64,000 nt of DNA from Dietzia sp. ANT_WB102 (GCF_008369165.1 NZ_VOBA01000001.1:1419630-1483629); one strand, 5' to 3'. Shown: positions 53,686 through 63,413, counted from the first letter of the stretch. Numbers and translations: made by a program. The notes: generated by a model not told the origin, from the sequence alone.

Positions 53686-55392
53686 TCAGGACAGTCCGAA
53701 CTCCCGCATCCGCGCGTACAGGGTGGTCCTGCTGATGCCCAGGCGACGGGCCGCCCGGGAGCGCACCCCGCCACACTCGGACAGCGCGGCGACGATCGCG
53801 TCGTACTCCCCGCGGGCCAATTCGCCGGGCCTGGGTGGTCGGGCCGACCGGGAGCGGGAGGGCAGGGCGTCGACGTCGAGTGTCCCCGAGCCTTTCTGTG
53901 ACAGCGTCTCCAGGCATTCGGCGAGTACCGAGCGCAGGGTCGCGAGGCCGTTGGGTAGATCGAGGGTGCAGGCCGCGTCGACGAACCGTGGCGTCACCGT
54001 GGGGGGTCGCGCCCCGCGCCGCGCGGCCAGGTCGGCAACCATCCGGCGGACGATCTCCTCGCCCTCGGCGCCGCGCTCGTGCAGGGGTCGGACCGTCGTC
54101 CGTCGGTCACACGAGTCGAGGACGGCCGCAACCGCGGGGCGCGGGTCGTCGCGACTGGTGACGACGACGAGCTCGGCCACGGCGGACTCCAGGCGTGCCG
54201 CCAACCGGCGCAGGTCCGCGTCGTCCAGTAAGTCGATGTCGTCGAGGATCAGCGACCCGCCCCGTTCGCGCAGGGCGGGAGCGGCCAGTTCCCGCCACGC
54301 GGCGGCGGCGTGATCGGCTTCGGCCAGCCGGACATGGCTCGCCTCCGGGCCGGCGATCGTTCTCGCCGTCGTCGTCCTCCCTGACCCGGAGGGGCCCTGG
54401 ACGGCGTGGCTCCGCACCACGGTCGGGGCGCCCACCACGGGGGGCATGTCGCCACCGCCCGGGGCCGCTCCCGCTGCCGCGGAGGCTCCGCTCGGCTCGA
54501 CTGTGCGCCAGGGTCCGCGGGCGACCACGTGGACGCCGGGGGCGATCGGGGGGCCCGGGTCCGGGAACGTCAGGTCCAGCAGGTGTGCGCGGCGACCTAC
54601 CCGGCTCGCGAGCACGCCCACGGTGCCCACAGAGAGCTCCACGGCCTCGCCGATCTCGTCACGTTCGACCAGGCGCCGGAGCGTGGCGAGGTCACTGGAG
54701 TCGAGACGTTCGAGGCTGGAGTGCGATGCCAGCACCACCTCGTCCCCGAACGCGCAGGTGGCCGTGTCCGAGGAGCGGGTGCGCTCGACGAAGCGACGCC
54801 ACAACTCACGGTCGTCGGCGCGGGCGGTGTCGATGTAGCGGGCTTCGATGTCCGCCACGATCTTCCGGACGAACGGGGCGAACATGCGGGAGGCGTCGGC
54901 GTCCATCCCCGTCAGGTCGACGGCGCCCACGAGTCGGTGGGTGAGCGGGTCGACGATGGGGTGGCCGTAGCAGACGAAGTCGCGCAGGACCTCGGCGAAG
55001 TGTTGCTCGCCGTGGATGAACACCCCGGCCCGCGTCTCCAACGCCGTGCCGATGCCGTTATTGCCCACCGCCTCTTCTGTGAGCGTCGCGCCGTCGTCGA
55101 CCCCTCGCCGGAGGAGCATGCGGGAAATCCGCGCGTTGTCGCGAACGGTGCGGATGACCCGGCCCTCACGGTCGGCCAGCAGGAAGGTCGCACCGGTGTC
55201 ACGGAGGACGGCGTCGAGGCCGTCCATCACGGGGCGCGCGGCCTCGGCGAGGCGATGCGAACGTGACCCGCCCGGGTCCGGGGCACCGGGGCGAGCGCTC
55301 TGCGGGGTGAGTCCGCTCAGTTCAGACCGGCGCCACGCCTGACCCAGCTGGTCTGGGCTGAGCTCAATGGGTGTGCGGACGGTCTGGGGCAA
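53686..55392 (-). CDS. AcoR-like GAF/Fis regulator lacking the sigma-54 contact motif
   Basis: 568 residues. A GAF-type sensory region (about 60-210; TEEAVGNNGIGTALETRAGV and HFAEVLRDFVCYGHPI) is typical of AcoR. A reduced AAA+ region (P-loop QGPSGSGRTTTART; Walker B-like GGSLILDDIDLLDD) has no GAFTGA loop, which is needed to open sigma-54 promoters. The C-terminal Fis-type helix-turn-helix is VRSRAARRLGISRTTLYARM. It should thus work with ordinary RNA polymerase. The start is taken as TTG at 55392, six bases after GGAGG; no ATG or GTG fits. Confidence 0.83.
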   Translation of the reverse strand: MPQTVRTPIELSPDQLGQAWRRSELSGLTPQSARPGAPDPGGSRSHRLAEAARPVMDGLDAVLRDTGATFLLADREGRVIRTVRDNARISRMLLRRGVDDGATLTEEAVGNNGIGTALETRAGVFIHGEQHFAEVLRDFVCYGHPIVDPLTHRLVGAVDLTGMDADASRMFAPFVRKIVADIEARYIDTARADDRELWRRFVERTRSSDTATCAFGDEVVLASHSSLERLDSSDLATLRRLVERDEIGEAVELSVGTVGVLASRVGRRAHLLDLTFPDPGPPIAPGVHVVARGPWRTVEPSGASAAAGAAPGGGDMPPVVGAPTVVRSHAVQGPSGSGRTTTARTIAGPEASHVRLAEADHAAAAWRELAAPALRERGGSLILDDIDLLDDADLRRLAARLESAVAELVVVTSRDDPRPAVAAVLDSCDRRTTVRPLHERGAEGEEIVRRMVADLAARRGARPPTVTPRFVDAACTLDLPNGLATLRSVLAECLETLSQKGSGTLDVDALPSRSRSARPPRPGELARGEYDAIVAALSECGGVRSRAARRLGISRTTLYARMREFGLS

Positions 55393-55466
55393 CGGGCACC
55401 TCCGGGCGGGCGAGGGGTGTGATCTACACCATACGCGCAGCGGGGGCGGGGTCGAGAACGGAGCGG

Positions 55467-56414
55467 TCAGGTCGCTGGTGCGTGGCGGGACGCGTGCGCA
55501 GGGTGTACGGGGTGCGGAGGCAGGCCAGCCGGGCGTCGGCTGCGCGACCGCGAGGCGACGCGGGCGGAGACGGCGTCCGCGCACTCGGTCACCGCCTCGA
55601 CGGCCCGGGCGACTGCGCGGCCGGTCATGCGGCGGCCTGGAGCCACGGCCACTGAGCCGATCGCCCGGCCGTCCCCGCGCACGACGGGGGCAGCCACTGA
55701 CGCCACCGCGAGGTCGGAGGCTGCGCTCAGCTCGGCATCGGTCACGTCGATCTCGGACAGTTCCACGAACAACTCCGACACGCGGTCGCGGACCAGCGCG
55801 CCGATGCCGGAGGCCTCCAGGGAGTCGGCCATTCGCAGCAGTTCGCGGCGGGAGGGGGTGAGCCGCTCGATCGACCAGCCGCGACGTGCGATCTGTGGCA
55901 GGACGATGTCGAGCCGGTCCCGGGCAGTCGAGGTGAGTCGCGCGGAGTCGGCGAGCCAGTGGCGCTGGTCGACCACCGGGAGGCGGGCTGCCAGTTCGCG
56001 GGCGAAGGGAGCGCGCACCGGGATCACGTGTCCGACGGGAATGATGTCCCGCGCCGCGGTCCGCGGCCCGGCCCCGACCGAGTCGACGACCTCGGCCATC
56101 CCGTCCCGGACCTCGAATACGACCGCCGCGATCCCGGTGGCATCGACCAGTGCCTCGAGGGGCTCCCGGGCCGCCCGGACCAGATCGACCTCCGCGGCCA
56201 GTGCCATGCCCACCTCGTGCAGCCTCGGCCCCGCTCGCCACCCCCCGGCGGCCTTCTCGGCCCAGCCCTGAGAGTCCATCTCGGCGAGTACCGCGTGGAG
56301 CGTGGTCCGGCTGGCACCGGTGAGGCGGGCGATCTCGGCCAGCGGGAGGGGAGGGCCGTCGACCGACAGTGCCTCGACCACCGCGAGCACCCGATGGGTC
56401 GGTTCGTGTCGCAT
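55467..56414 (-). CDS. IclR-family regulator
   Basis: About 315 residues. The N-terminal winged helix (PLPLAEIARLTGASRTTLHA then VLAEMDSQGWAEK) and a C-terminal IclR effector domain are seen (AVVFEVRDGMAEVVDSVGAG; VGHVIPVRAPFARELA; SVAAPVVRGDGRAIGSVAVA). The ATG at 56414 is used because TAGGAT lies seven bases before it, as in leaderless genes; the ATG at 56423 overlaps that box. Divergent from cysD. Its target is not evident; it may control itself or the alcohol genes. Confidence 0.82.
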   Translation of the reverse strand: MRHEPTHRVLAVVEALSVDGPPLPLAEIARLTGASRTTLHAVLAEMDSQGWAEKAAGGWRAGPRLHEVGMALAAEVDLVRAAREPLEALVDATGIAAVVFEVRDGMAEVVDSVGAGPRTAARDIIPVGHVIPVRAPFARELAARLPVVDQRHWLADSARLTSTARDRLDIVLPQIARRGWSIERLTPSRRELLRMADSLEASGIGALVRDRVSELFVELSEIDVTDAELSAASDLAVASVAAPVVRGDGRAIGSVAVAPGRRMTGRAVARAVEAVTECADAVSARVASRSRSRRPAGLPPHPVHPAHASRHAPAT

Positions 56415-56513
56415 AGTCGTCATCCTATGTCGACTAATCGTCAACCAGCCGGCATTTGCGTCGGGGGAGAGGGAAAAACCGTCGGGCGGGCGCACGATGG
56501 TCCAGATGCCCGG

Positions 56514-56533
56514 GGCAGACAGACCTGTCTGCC
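56514..56533. promoter_or_regulatory. McbR-like palindrome upstream of cysD
   Basis: GGCAGACAG-ac-CTGTCTGCC, 9-bp perfect arms. Its centre reads CAGAC-N6-GTCTG, one base different at each end from TAGAC-N6-GTCTA, the site of the corynebacterial sulfur repressor McbR. It is 46 bases before the cysD start, where a sulfur-metabolism repressor would be expected. Confidence 0.55.
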
Positions 56534-56578
56534 ACCTGCCGTCCGGAGACCTGGACGGCCCACGACACTGGAGGTCGC

Positions 56579-57496
56579 ATGACGACAAGGTCGGCGGTGA
56601 CGCTCTCGCATCTCGACGCGCTCGAGGCGGAGTCCGTCCACATCTTCCGCGAGGTAGCCGCGCAGTTCGAACGCCCGGGGATGCTCTTCTCCGGCGGCAA
56701 GGACTCGGTGGTGATGTTCCACCTCGCCCGCAAGGCCTTCTGGCCCGCGCCGATGCCGTTCCCGCTCATGCACGTGGACACGGGGCACAACTTCGATGAG
56801 GTCATCTCCTACCGCGATCGGATCGTGGCCGAGACCGGCGTCCAACTTCTCGTCTCCCACGTGCAGGACGACATCGATGCCGGCCGCGTGGTCGAGGAGA
56901 CCGGTCCCGGCTCGAGCCGCAACCGGCTCCAGACCACCGCACTCCTGCGCGGCATCCAGGAGAACCGCTTCGACGCGGTCTTCGGTGGCGCCCGGCGCGA
57001 CGAGGAAAAGGCCCGCGCCAAGGAACGTGTTTTCTCGTTCCGCGACGCGTTCGGCGCCTGGGATCCCCGCGCGCAGCGCCCAGAGCTGTGGAAGCTCTAC
57101 AACGGTAAGCACCGCAAGGGTGAGCACATCCGCGTGTTCCCGCTGTCCAACTGGACCGAGCTGGACATCTGGCAGTACATCGAGCGCGAGGACATCGACC
57201 TGCCCCCGATCTACTACGCCCACGAGCGCGAGGTCATCGAGCGCGACGGCATGCTCCTGGCCAAGACCCGGTTCCTCGAGACGCTGCCCGGCGAGGAGTC
57301 CCGCACAGAGCTGGTCCGCTTCCGCACCGTCGGCGACGCGACCTGCACCGGCTGCGTGGAGTCCGATGCCGCCGACAACGCCGCCGTCGTCGCCGAGGTC
57401 GCGGGCACCCGCGTCACCGAGCGCGGCGCCACCCGCGCCGACGACCGGATTTCCGAGGCAGGCATGGAAGACCGCAAGAAGGAGGGCTACTTCTGA
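56579..57496 (+). CDS. cysD: Sulfate adenylyltransferase small subunit CysD
   Basis: 305 residues, normal CysD length. It activates sulfate with ATP to adenosine phosphosulfate together with CysN. The PP-motif [19 protein letters not shown] near residue 40 binds [21 protein letters not shown] and [20 protein letters not shown] are diagnostic, as is the C-terminal [21 protein letters not shown] ending ([15 protein letters not shown]). The ATG at 56579 follows TGGAGGT. The stop shares a base with the start of cysNC (TGATG). Confidence 0.95.
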   Translation: MTTRSAVTLSHLDALEAESVHIFREVAAQFERPGMLFSGGKDSVVMFHLARKAFWPAPMPFPLMHVDTGHNFDEVISYRDRIVAETGVQLLVSHVQDDIDAGRVVEETGPGSSRNRLQTTALLRGIQENRFDAVFGGARRDEEKARAKERVFSFRDAFGAWDPRAQRPELWKLYNGKHRKGEHIRVFPLSNWTELDIWQYIEREDIDLPPIYYAHEREVIERDGMLLAKTRFLETLPGEESRTELVRFRTVGDATCTGCVESDAADNAAVVAEVAGTRVTERGATRADDRISEAGMEDRKKEGYF

Positions 57497-59427
57497 TGAG
57501 CACCCCGACCACCGCAACCACGGCGTCGGCGACCGTGTCCGTGCCGTCCGCCGGCCAGGGCTCTGCCGAGCAGCTGCAGACCATGTCCGACCAGGCCCAG
57601 CTGCTGCGCATCGCCACCGCCGGGTCGGTCGACGACGGCAAGTCCACCCTCATCGGGCGCCTGCTGTTCGACTCCAAGGGCATCTTCGAGGACCAGCTCG
57701 CCTCGATCGAAGCCACCTCGGCCAAGCGCGGCGACGAGTACACCGACCTCGCACTGCTCACCGACGGGCTGCGGTCCGAGCGCGAGCAGGGCATCACGAT
57801 CGACGTGGCCTACCGCTACTTCTCGACCCCGCGGCGCAAGTTCATCATCGCCGATACCCCGGGCCACGTGCAGTACACGCGCAACATGGTCACCGGCGCC
57901 TCCACGGCCGACGTGGCGATCATCCTCGTCGACGCCCGCAAGGGAGTCCTCGAGCAGACCCGCCGCCACGCCTTCCTGTCGGCGCTGCTGGGCATCCCGC
58001 GTCTGGTGGTCGCGGTGAACAAGATGGACCTCATCGACTACGACGAGGCCACCTTCGAGGCGATCCGCTCCGAGTTCACCGACTTCGCCGCCAAGCTCGA
58101 GGTCCACGACGTCACCTTCGTCCCGCTGTCCGCGCTCAAGGGCGACAACGTGGTAGACCGCTCCGAGGCCATGCCCTGGTATACCGGCCCGGCACTGCTG
58201 GACCACCTCGAGAACGTGCACATCGCCTCGGACCGCAACCTCACCGACGTCCGGTTCCCGGTGCAGTACGTGATCCGCCCCCAGCGTGCCGACGGGCTGG
58301 ATCACCGCTCGTTCGCCGGCACCGTCGCCGGCGGCATCATCAAGACGGGCGACGATGTGGTGGTCATGCCGTCCGGTCGGCAGTCCACGGTCAAGGCGAT
58401 CTGGGGTCCGGGCGGGGCGGAGCTGGACGAGGCCGCGGCGCCCGCCGCGGTGACGATCGCCCTGAACGACGAGATCGACATCGTCCGCGGGGAGATGATC
58501 GCGCGTCCCGGCAACCGCCCGCACCAGGGCACCGAACTCGAGGCGATGGTCTGCTGGTTCGCCGACGACACCACCCTGCAGACCAACAAGCGCTACGTCG
58601 TCAAGCACACCACCCGCGAGACCAAGGCGATCGTCACCGGGATGGAGTACCGACTCGACATCAACACCCTGCACCGGGATCCGGACTCGACCGAGCTCGA
58701 GCTCAACGAGATCGGCCGCATCGGCCTGCGCACGCAGACCCCGCTGATGTACGACCCTTACCGGCGCAACCGCGACACGGGTGCGTTCATCCTGGTCGAC
58801 GAGATCACCGGCAACACCGTGGGCGCGGGCATGATCATCGGGCCGGCAGCGACGGGCTCCAACGTGGTCTGGCACGCCGGTGCCGTCCAGCGTGGGGACC
58901 GGGGGCAGGGCCGCACGCTGTGGCTCACCGGGCTCTCGGGCTCGGGCAAGTCCACCGTCGCCTCGGAGATCGAGCGACTGCTCGTCGAGGCCGGGCATCC
59001 CGCCTACATCCTCGACGGAGACAATCTGCGGCACGGACTCAACGCCGACCTCGGGTTCTCGGCCGACGACCGTGCGGAGAACATCCGCCGCACCGCGGAG
59101 GTGGCGGCACTGTTCGCGGACGCCGGCGTCGTCGTCATCTGTTCTCTCATCTCGCCCATGCGCGCCGACCGCGACGCGGCGCGGGCGGTCCACACCGCGG
59201 CGGACCTGCCGTTCACCGAGGTGTTCGTGGACACCCCGCTGGCCGAGTGCGAGGCCCGCGATCCGAAGGGCCTGTACGCCAAGGCCCGCGCCGGTGAGAT
59301 CCCCGAGTTCACCGGAGTCTCCGCACCGTACGAGCCGCCGCTGACCCCCGACCTGCACGTGCGCCCCGAGGACGGGACGGCGGAAGAGGTCGCACAGCGG
59401 ATCCTCAGCTCGGTCCTGGGAATCTGA
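57496..59427 (+). CDS. cysNC: Bifunctional sulfate adenylyltransferase subunit 1 / APS kinase
   Basis: 643 residues, two enzymes in one chain. Residues 30-445 are CysN, a GTPase: P-loop [20 protein letters not shown] and NKMDLID, which drives APS synthesis with CysD. Residues 470-643 are CysC: a second P-loop [37 protein letters not shown] and the CysC body [11 protein letters not shown], phosphorylating APS to PAPS. This fusion is common in mycobacteria and relatives. It is translated in overlap with cysD. Confidence 0.95.
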   Translation: MSTPTTATTASATVSVPSAGQGSAEQLQTMSDQAQLLRIATAGSVDDGKSTLIGRLLFDSKGIFEDQLASIEATSAKRGDEYTDLALLTDGLRSEREQGITIDVAYRYFSTPRRKFIIADTPGHVQYTRNMVTGASTADVAIILVDARKGVLEQTRRHAFLSALLGIPRLVVAVNKMDLIDYDEATFEAIRSEFTDFAAKLEVHDVTFVPLSALKGDNVVDRSEAMPWYTGPALLDHLENVHIASDRNLTDVRFPVQYVIRPQRADGLDHRSFAGTVAGGIIKTGDDVVVMPSGRQSTVKAIWGPGGAELDEAAAPAAVTIALNDEIDIVRGEMIARPGNRPHQGTELEAMVCWFADDTTLQTNKRYVVKHTTRETKAIVTGMEYRLDINTLHRDPDSTELELNEIGRIGLRTQTPLMYDPYRRNRDTGAFILVDEITGNTVGAGMIIGPAATGSNVVWHAGAVQRGDRGQGRTLWLTGLSGSGKSTVASEIERLLVEAGHPAYILDGDNLRHGLNADLGFSADDRAENIRRTAEVAALFADAGVVVICSLISPMRADRDAARAVHTAADLPFTEVFVDTPLAECEARDPKGLYAKARAGEIPEFTGVSAPYEPPLTPDLHVRPEDGTAEEVAQRILSSVLGI

Positions 59428-59431
59428 GCCG

Positions 59432-60343
59432 GTGCCCGAGGCCCTCTGGACCTACGAGTCGCTCGGCCTCCTGGTCGTCAGCGCCGTCATCGGCGTGGTG
59501 ATCGGTCTGACGGGGATGGGCGGCGGCGCACTGATGACGCCGGCGCTCATCCTCGTGGGCATCCCGCCGACGGCGGCGGTCGCCAACGACCTGGTGGTCA
59601 ACGCGGTCAACAAGGTCGTCGGCGCCGGCGTGCACTGGCGGCACGGCAAACCCAACCTCGCAATCGCGTTCTGGCTGATCCTGGGCTCCGTGCCGACGGC
59701 ATACTTCGGGGCGTGGCTGGTCCACGCGATCGGCGCGGACGACGTGCAGGGGCTGCTCAAGAAAGCCATCGGCGCGACGCTGATCGTGGCGTCCACCGCC
59801 TACTTCCTGCGGGCGTTCTTCGAGATGTCCGGCAGGATCAGCACCGGAAATGATCCGAACCCCCCGGTCAAGCCGGTCCTGACACTGCTGGTCGGCGTGA
59901 TCGGCGGACTCATGGTCGGCATCACCTCGGTGGGATCTGGCACCGTCATCATGATGTGCATCATGCTGCTGTACCCGACCTTGGCAGCGTTACGTCTCGT
60001 CGGCACCGACCTGGTGCAGGCGGTCCCGCTGGTCATCGCGGCAGCGGTCGGGCACGTGATGGTCACCGGCGTCGACTGGAACCTGTTGGTCCCGCTGCTG
60101 ATCGGTGGTGCGATCGGGACGTACTTTGGTTCGAAGTTCGCGAGTCGCGTCCCGGGGGGGCTGATCCGGCGGGGGATCACGATCGTGCTGGCGGTGACCG
60201 CCTCGGCGATGCTGGGCGCGTCGCCACTGTTCATCGGGCTGATCGCGCTGGTGCTCGTGACCGTCGGCCCGCTGGTGTGGCGACGGCTGGTGCGCCGGTA
60301 CTCGGTGCACACAGAGGAGCCGGCGGGGGCCGTAGTCGTCTGA
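59432..60343 (+). CDS. TauE/SafE-family permease of the sulfate activation operon
   Basis: 303 residues with eight to nine hydrophobic segments. TauE/SafE signs: GVVIGLTGMGGGALMTPALI, NDLVVNAVNKVVGAGVHWRH, and in the second half GLMVGITSVGSGTVIMMCIM. The GTG start is four bases past cysNC, so it belongs to the operon. In sulfur operons such permeases are thought to carry sulfate in or sulfite out; direction cannot be told here. A hairpin follows. Confidence 0.87.
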   Translation: MPEALWTYESLGLLVVSAVIGVVIGLTGMGGGALMTPALILVGIPPTAAVANDLVVNAVNKVVGAGVHWRHGKPNLAIAFWLILGSVPTAYFGAWLVHAIGADDVQGLLKKAIGATLIVASTAYFLRAFFEMSGRISTGNDPNPPVKPVLTLLVGVIGGLMVGITSVGSGTVIMMCIMLLYPTLAALRLVGTDLVQAVPLVIAAAVGHVMVTGVDWNLLVPLLIGGAIGTYFGSKFASRVPGGLIRRGITIVLAVTASAMLGASPLFIGLIALVLVTVGPLVWRRLVRRYSVHTEEPAGAVVV

Positions 60344-60372
60344 TCCGGCTGAGGTCGCGGGGCCCGGTTCCC

Positions 60373-60407
60373 GCCGCCGGCGACGCCGCCCGGGCGTCAC
60401 CGGTGGC
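60373..60407 (+). terminator. Hairpin terminator after the cys operon
   Basis: Arms 60373-60387 and 60393-60407 pair at 13 of 15 positions around a 5-base loop, 30 bases past the permease stop and 33 before the antiporter start. Confidence 0.5.
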
Positions 60408-60439
60408 GCAGTGGGCCCTGGGGCGCCCACACTCCAGCA

Positions 60440-61696
60440 GTGGTGAACACCGACCTCATGTACGCGGTCATCGGAGCGGCGCTGCTCGTCGGGTCGCTCC
60501 TGCCGCGACTGCTGCGCGACCGGGTCCTGTCCGCGCCGATCGTCGTCGTGGGCGTGGGCATGCTCATCGGATGGCTCATGCCCACCGAGTCACAGCTCGT
60601 CGACGTCATCGAGCACGCGGAGCTCGCCGAGCGGATGGCCGAGATCACCGTGATCGTCGCGCTGTTCGGCGTTGGACTCGCACTCGACCGTCCCCTGTCC
60701 TTCCGGGGTTGGAGCACCACCTGGCGCCTGCTCGCAATCGGGATGCCGCTGTCCATCGCAGGTGTCGCGTTCCTCGGGTGGTGGGCCCTGGGCGTCACCC
60801 CGGCGGTCGCGGTGCTGCTCGGCGCGGTGCTCGCCCCGACCGACCCGGTCCTCGCCTCCGATGTGCAGGTCGAGGGGCCGGGCACGGCGGAGGGGGTGAC
60901 CGACGAGGCAGACGAGGCGCGGTTCGCCCTCACCTCCGAGGCGGGTCTCAACGACGCTCTCGCGTTCCCGTTCGTGTACCTGGCGATCTACTTGGCGACC
61001 AAGGGCGTGCCGACGGAGTGGGTGTGGTCCTGGCTGGCATGGGACCTCATCGGCAAGACCGTCATCGGGGCCGTGGCCGGCTGGCTGATCGGTCGGCTCG
61101 TGGGCGCGGCCCTCTACCGCGTCCGCATCGGCGACCACCGCCTGATCGGGTATGCCGACCCCGCCGCCGCGGTGGCCACCCTGACGCTGGCGTACGGCGT
61201 CGGCGAGCTGGTGGGCGGATGGGGGTTCCTCTCCGTGTTCTGCGCGGCCCTCGGCGTCCGGGCGGCCGAGCGTCACGACGAGAAGCACGCCCGGGCCCAC
61301 GAGTTCATCGAATACACCGAGCATCTGCTCACCCTGCTCGTCCTGCTGGTGATCGGGGCATCGTTCATCTCGGACGCCGTCTCCCGGCTGGAATGGTCGC
61401 ACGTCCTGGTAGCGGCCGGGGTGCTGTTTGTCATCAGGCCGCTGTCCGCGTGGATCGCACTGCTCGGCGACGGCCGGCTCCAGCCCGTGGAACGTGTGTT
61501 CGTCTCGGCGTTCGGGGTCAGGGGCGTCGGCTCGCTGTTCTACCTCTGCTACGCGATGGGGTACTTCTCGAAGGATGACGGTTGGTCACTCTGGCCAGCG
61601 GTGTCGCTGGTGATCGTCTCTTCCATCGTCCTGCACGGGGCGGCGTCGTCGCCAGCCGTGAAGGCGCTCGACCGTCTCCGCGGGCGGTCCACCTGA
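60440..61696 (+). CDS. Cation:proton antiporter (CPA1/NhaP-like)
   Basis: 418 residues with 11-12 hydrophobic segments, sodium/proton exchanger family. The ion-binding motif region ALTSEAGLNDALAFPFVYLA carries the conserved Asn-Asp pair of CPA1 proteins, and GAVLAPTDPVLASDVQV has the TDP motif of the crossed helices. It exchanges Na+ or K+ for protons at the membrane. The family also has bacterial members with C-terminal regulatory domains, absent here. GTG start; own terminator follows. Confidence 0.9.
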   Translation: MVNTDLMYAVIGAALLVGSLLPRLLRDRVLSAPIVVVGVGMLIGWLMPTESQLVDVIEHAELAERMAEITVIVALFGVGLALDRPLSFRGWSTTWRLLAIGMPLSIAGVAFLGWWALGVTPAVAVLLGAVLAPTDPVLASDVQVEGPGTAEGVTDEADEARFALTSEAGLNDALAFPFVYLAIYLATKGVPTEWVWSWLAWDLIGKTVIGAVAGWLIGRLVGAALYRVRIGDHRLIGYADPAAAVATLTLAYGVGELVGGWGFLSVFCAALGVRAAERHDEKHARAHEFIEYTEHLLTLLVLLVIGASFISDAVSRLEWSHVLVAAGVLFVIRPLSAWIALLGDGRLQPVERVFVSAFGVRGVGSLFYLCYAMGYFSKDDGWSLWPAVSLVIVSSIVLHGAASSPAVKALDRLRGRST

Positions 61697-61698
61697 GG

Positions 61699-61732
61699 CC
61701 AGCCGGGATCAGCCGGGGGGTGGGCCGGCTGG
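61699..61732 (+). terminator. Possible terminator after the antiporter
   Basis: CCAGCCGG (61699-61706) and CCGGCTGG (61725-61732), 8-bp stem with an 18-base loop, starting three bases past the stop codon. Alternative pairings exist inside the GC-rich loop. Confidence 0.45.
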
Positions 61733-61857
61733 TGGATCGGCAATTGTGACGGCGTCCGGCGGGTGTCGATGGCAACACTGTCATGCAGTAAAAATTTATG
61801 ACATGCTTCCCTTCTGTGCGTCGGCTATGGGCGGACGCCATTGCCCCGAGGGGAACG

Positions 61858-62073
61858 ATGAACGAGGGCGGAGAGCGTCACTGTTACGTCGAGGAGACGG
61901 CTGACGGCGCGGTCTGGGGGTGTCGTCGCTGCGACTCGCGTAGTGGTGTCCTGCCATCGCGCGGGGCAGCCCGCGTGGCGGCCGACGCGCACCGCTGCCC
62001 GGACGAGCCCGCCCGCGTCGTGCGCGAATACGGGCATGGTCGGCGCCGGGGCTTGCGCTCACGCTGGCGTTAG
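61858..62073 (+). CDS. Small cysteine-containing protein, unknown
   Basis: 71 residues: MNEGGERHCYVEETADGAVW then GCRRCDSRSGVLPSRGAARV and DAHRCPDEP. Four cysteines, two in a CxxC, and two histidines suggest a small zinc-binding fold. GAGGGGAACG precedes the ATG at a good distance. The basic tail (GHGRRRGLRSRWR) might bind nucleic acid. Upstream, AAATTTATGACAT (about 61790-61803) is an unusually AT-rich patch that may hold the promoter. Confidence 0.6.
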   Translation: MNEGGERHCYVEETADGAVWGCRRCDSRSGVLPSRGAARVAADAHRCPDEPARVVREYGHGRRRGLRSRWR

Positions 62074-62118
62074 GCATCCCGTGTCCGTGTTGCTGGCGTG
62101 CCTTCTAGGCTGGTGGTC

Positions 62119-62967
62119 ATGACCGCCGCCACGCGTACCCCGGATCAACAGCTCGCCGTCGACCTCGCAATGGAGGCGGGGCGCCTGCTGGTGGACCTGC
62201 GGTCCTCCGGTCCGTCCGGGCGAGAGCTCGGTGACCTCGGCGACCGGCGCGCCAACACCGTGCTGCTCGAGCGGCTCGCCGCCGATCGCCCCGATGACGC
62301 GGTCCTGTCCGAGGAGTCCGCCGACGACCTCGCGCGAGTGGACTCCGATCGAGTGTGGATCATCGACCCCGTGGACGGCACGCGCGAGTACGGACTCGGC
62401 GACCGACCGGACTGGGCCGTTCACGTGGCCCTATGGGAACGCGACGGAGACCCGGCGTTGTCACGGCTCACCGCCGCAGCAGTCGGTCTGCCGGCCCTCG
62501 GCGTGGTGGCGGGGGTTGACGACGACGAGATCTACGCCGCACCCGTAGGCAACGGCGGGGTTCACGGGGGCGGCCTTCTTCCTCCGCGATCGGGCTCCCG
62601 TCCGCGGATCGTCCTCTCGGCCTCCCGGCCGCCGCGATTCGCGGACGCGGTGGCGGAGGCGGTAGGTGGCGAGCTCGTGCCGCTGGGGTCGGCCGGCGCC
62701 AAAGCGGCAGCTGTCGTCCGCGGTGAGGCGGACGCCTATATTCACGCCGGCGGGCAGTATCAGTGGGACTCGGCGGCGCCGGCCGGGGTGGCGTTGGCCC
62801 GCGGGTTCGTCGCAGTGCGAATCGACGGCTCGCCGCTGGAGTACAACGTGGCGGACACTTACCTTCCGGACCTGCTCGTCTGCCGGTCCGACCTTGCCGA
62901 CGCGATCCTGGGCGCGATCGCGGACCACGACGGCCCGGCCCCGCATAGAGCGGGACCGGGCCGTTAG
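62119..62967 (+). CDS. cysQ: 3'(2'),5'-bisphosphate nucleotidase CysQ
   Basis: 282 residues of the inositol-monophosphatase fold. It removes the 3'-phosphate from PAP, the by-product of PAPS use, so it complements cysDNC encoded nearby. Metal site: DAVLSEESADD, WIIDPVDGTREYG and the late YQWDSAAPAG. It could also act on inositol phosphates or fructose bisphosphate, as in mycobacterial homologues. TAGGCT lies seven bases before the ATG and no ribosome site is seen, so the message is probably leaderless. The coding end lies in a hairpin. Confidence 0.88.
   Translation: MTAATRTPDQQLAVDLAMEAGRLLVDLRSSGPSGRELGDLGDRRANTVLLERLAADRPDDAVLSEESADDLARVDSDRVWIIDPVDGTREYGLGDRPDWAVHVALWERDGDPALSRLTAAAVGLPALGVVAGVDDDEIYAAPVGNGGVHGGGLLPPRSGSRPRIVLSASRPPRFADAVAEAVGGELVPLGSAGAKAAAVVRGEADAYIHAGGQYQWDSAAPAGVALARGFVAVRIDGSPLEYNVADTYLPDLLVCRSDLADAILGAIADHDGPAPHRAGPGR
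62930..62964 (+). terminator. Hairpin spanning the end of cysQ
   Basis: Arms 62930-62944 and 62950-62964 pair at 14 of 15 positions around a 5-base loop; the stop codon follows immediately. It probably ends both cysQ and the convergent DoxX gene region. Confidence 0.6.
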
Positions 62968-63017
62968 TTCCGGCTGTTGCCGGGTGCCGTCGGGTTGGCG
63001 TCCCGCCGGCGGATCGT

Positions 63018-63413
63018 TTACTTGGCGGTGATCAGCGCGCCGGCGATGGCGGCCATGAACGCGTCCTTGGACAGGGGGATGCCCTCCTGGCTGGGGCGAA
63101 TGCCGTCGGCCTCGGTCATGGTGGGGTTGCGGAAGTACATCGCGAGCAGGCCGGCGGAGAACGCGCCGAGGGCGGCGCCGGCGATCTTGCGGGGCACGAT
63201 CGGGGTGAGCAGGGCGGCGCCGATCCCGATCTCGGAGTAGGCGACGAACTTGCCGAACGAATCCGGGTCCATCTTGTTCACGGCGGGCACTCCGGTCGCG
63301 GCGAAGCCCTGCAGTCCCTGGGCGGCTTCGGTCGGCATTCCGCGCTTGCCGAGGCCGGAGTTGAGAATGAAGGCTCCGGTGACTCCGCGGAGGATGGCGT
63401 TGGACAGGCTCAC
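63018..63413 (-). CDS. DoxX-family membrane protein
   Basis: 131 residues with about four hydrophobic segments: ILRGVTGAFILNSGLGKRGM at the start, FVAYSEIGIGAALLTPIVPR in the middle and IAGAALGAFSAGLLAMYFRN near the end. This layout fits small DoxX/DoxD-like proteins of actinobacteria, often linked to redox stress but without a proven activity here. The GTG at 63413 with AAGGGG eight bases upstream is preferred over an upstream start at 63452. Confidence 0.7.
   Translation of the reverse strand: MSLSNAILRGVTGAFILNSGLGKRGMPTEAAQGLQGFAATGVPAVNKMDPDSFGKFVAYSEIGIGAALLTPIVPRKIAGAALGAFSAGLLAMYFRNPTMTEADGIRPSQEGIPLSKDAFMAAIAGALITAK

Noticed and set aside
52536-53735. Open frame of 399 codons antisense to the aldehyde dehydrogenase
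   Set aside because: Shadow of a certain gene; Gly/Asp/Val-rich without motif or start site.
59956-61578. Open frame of 540 codons across the TauE permease and antiporter genes
   Set aside because: An alternate-frame shadow, Arg/Gly/Ala-rich, crossing two well-supported membrane protein genes and a terminator.
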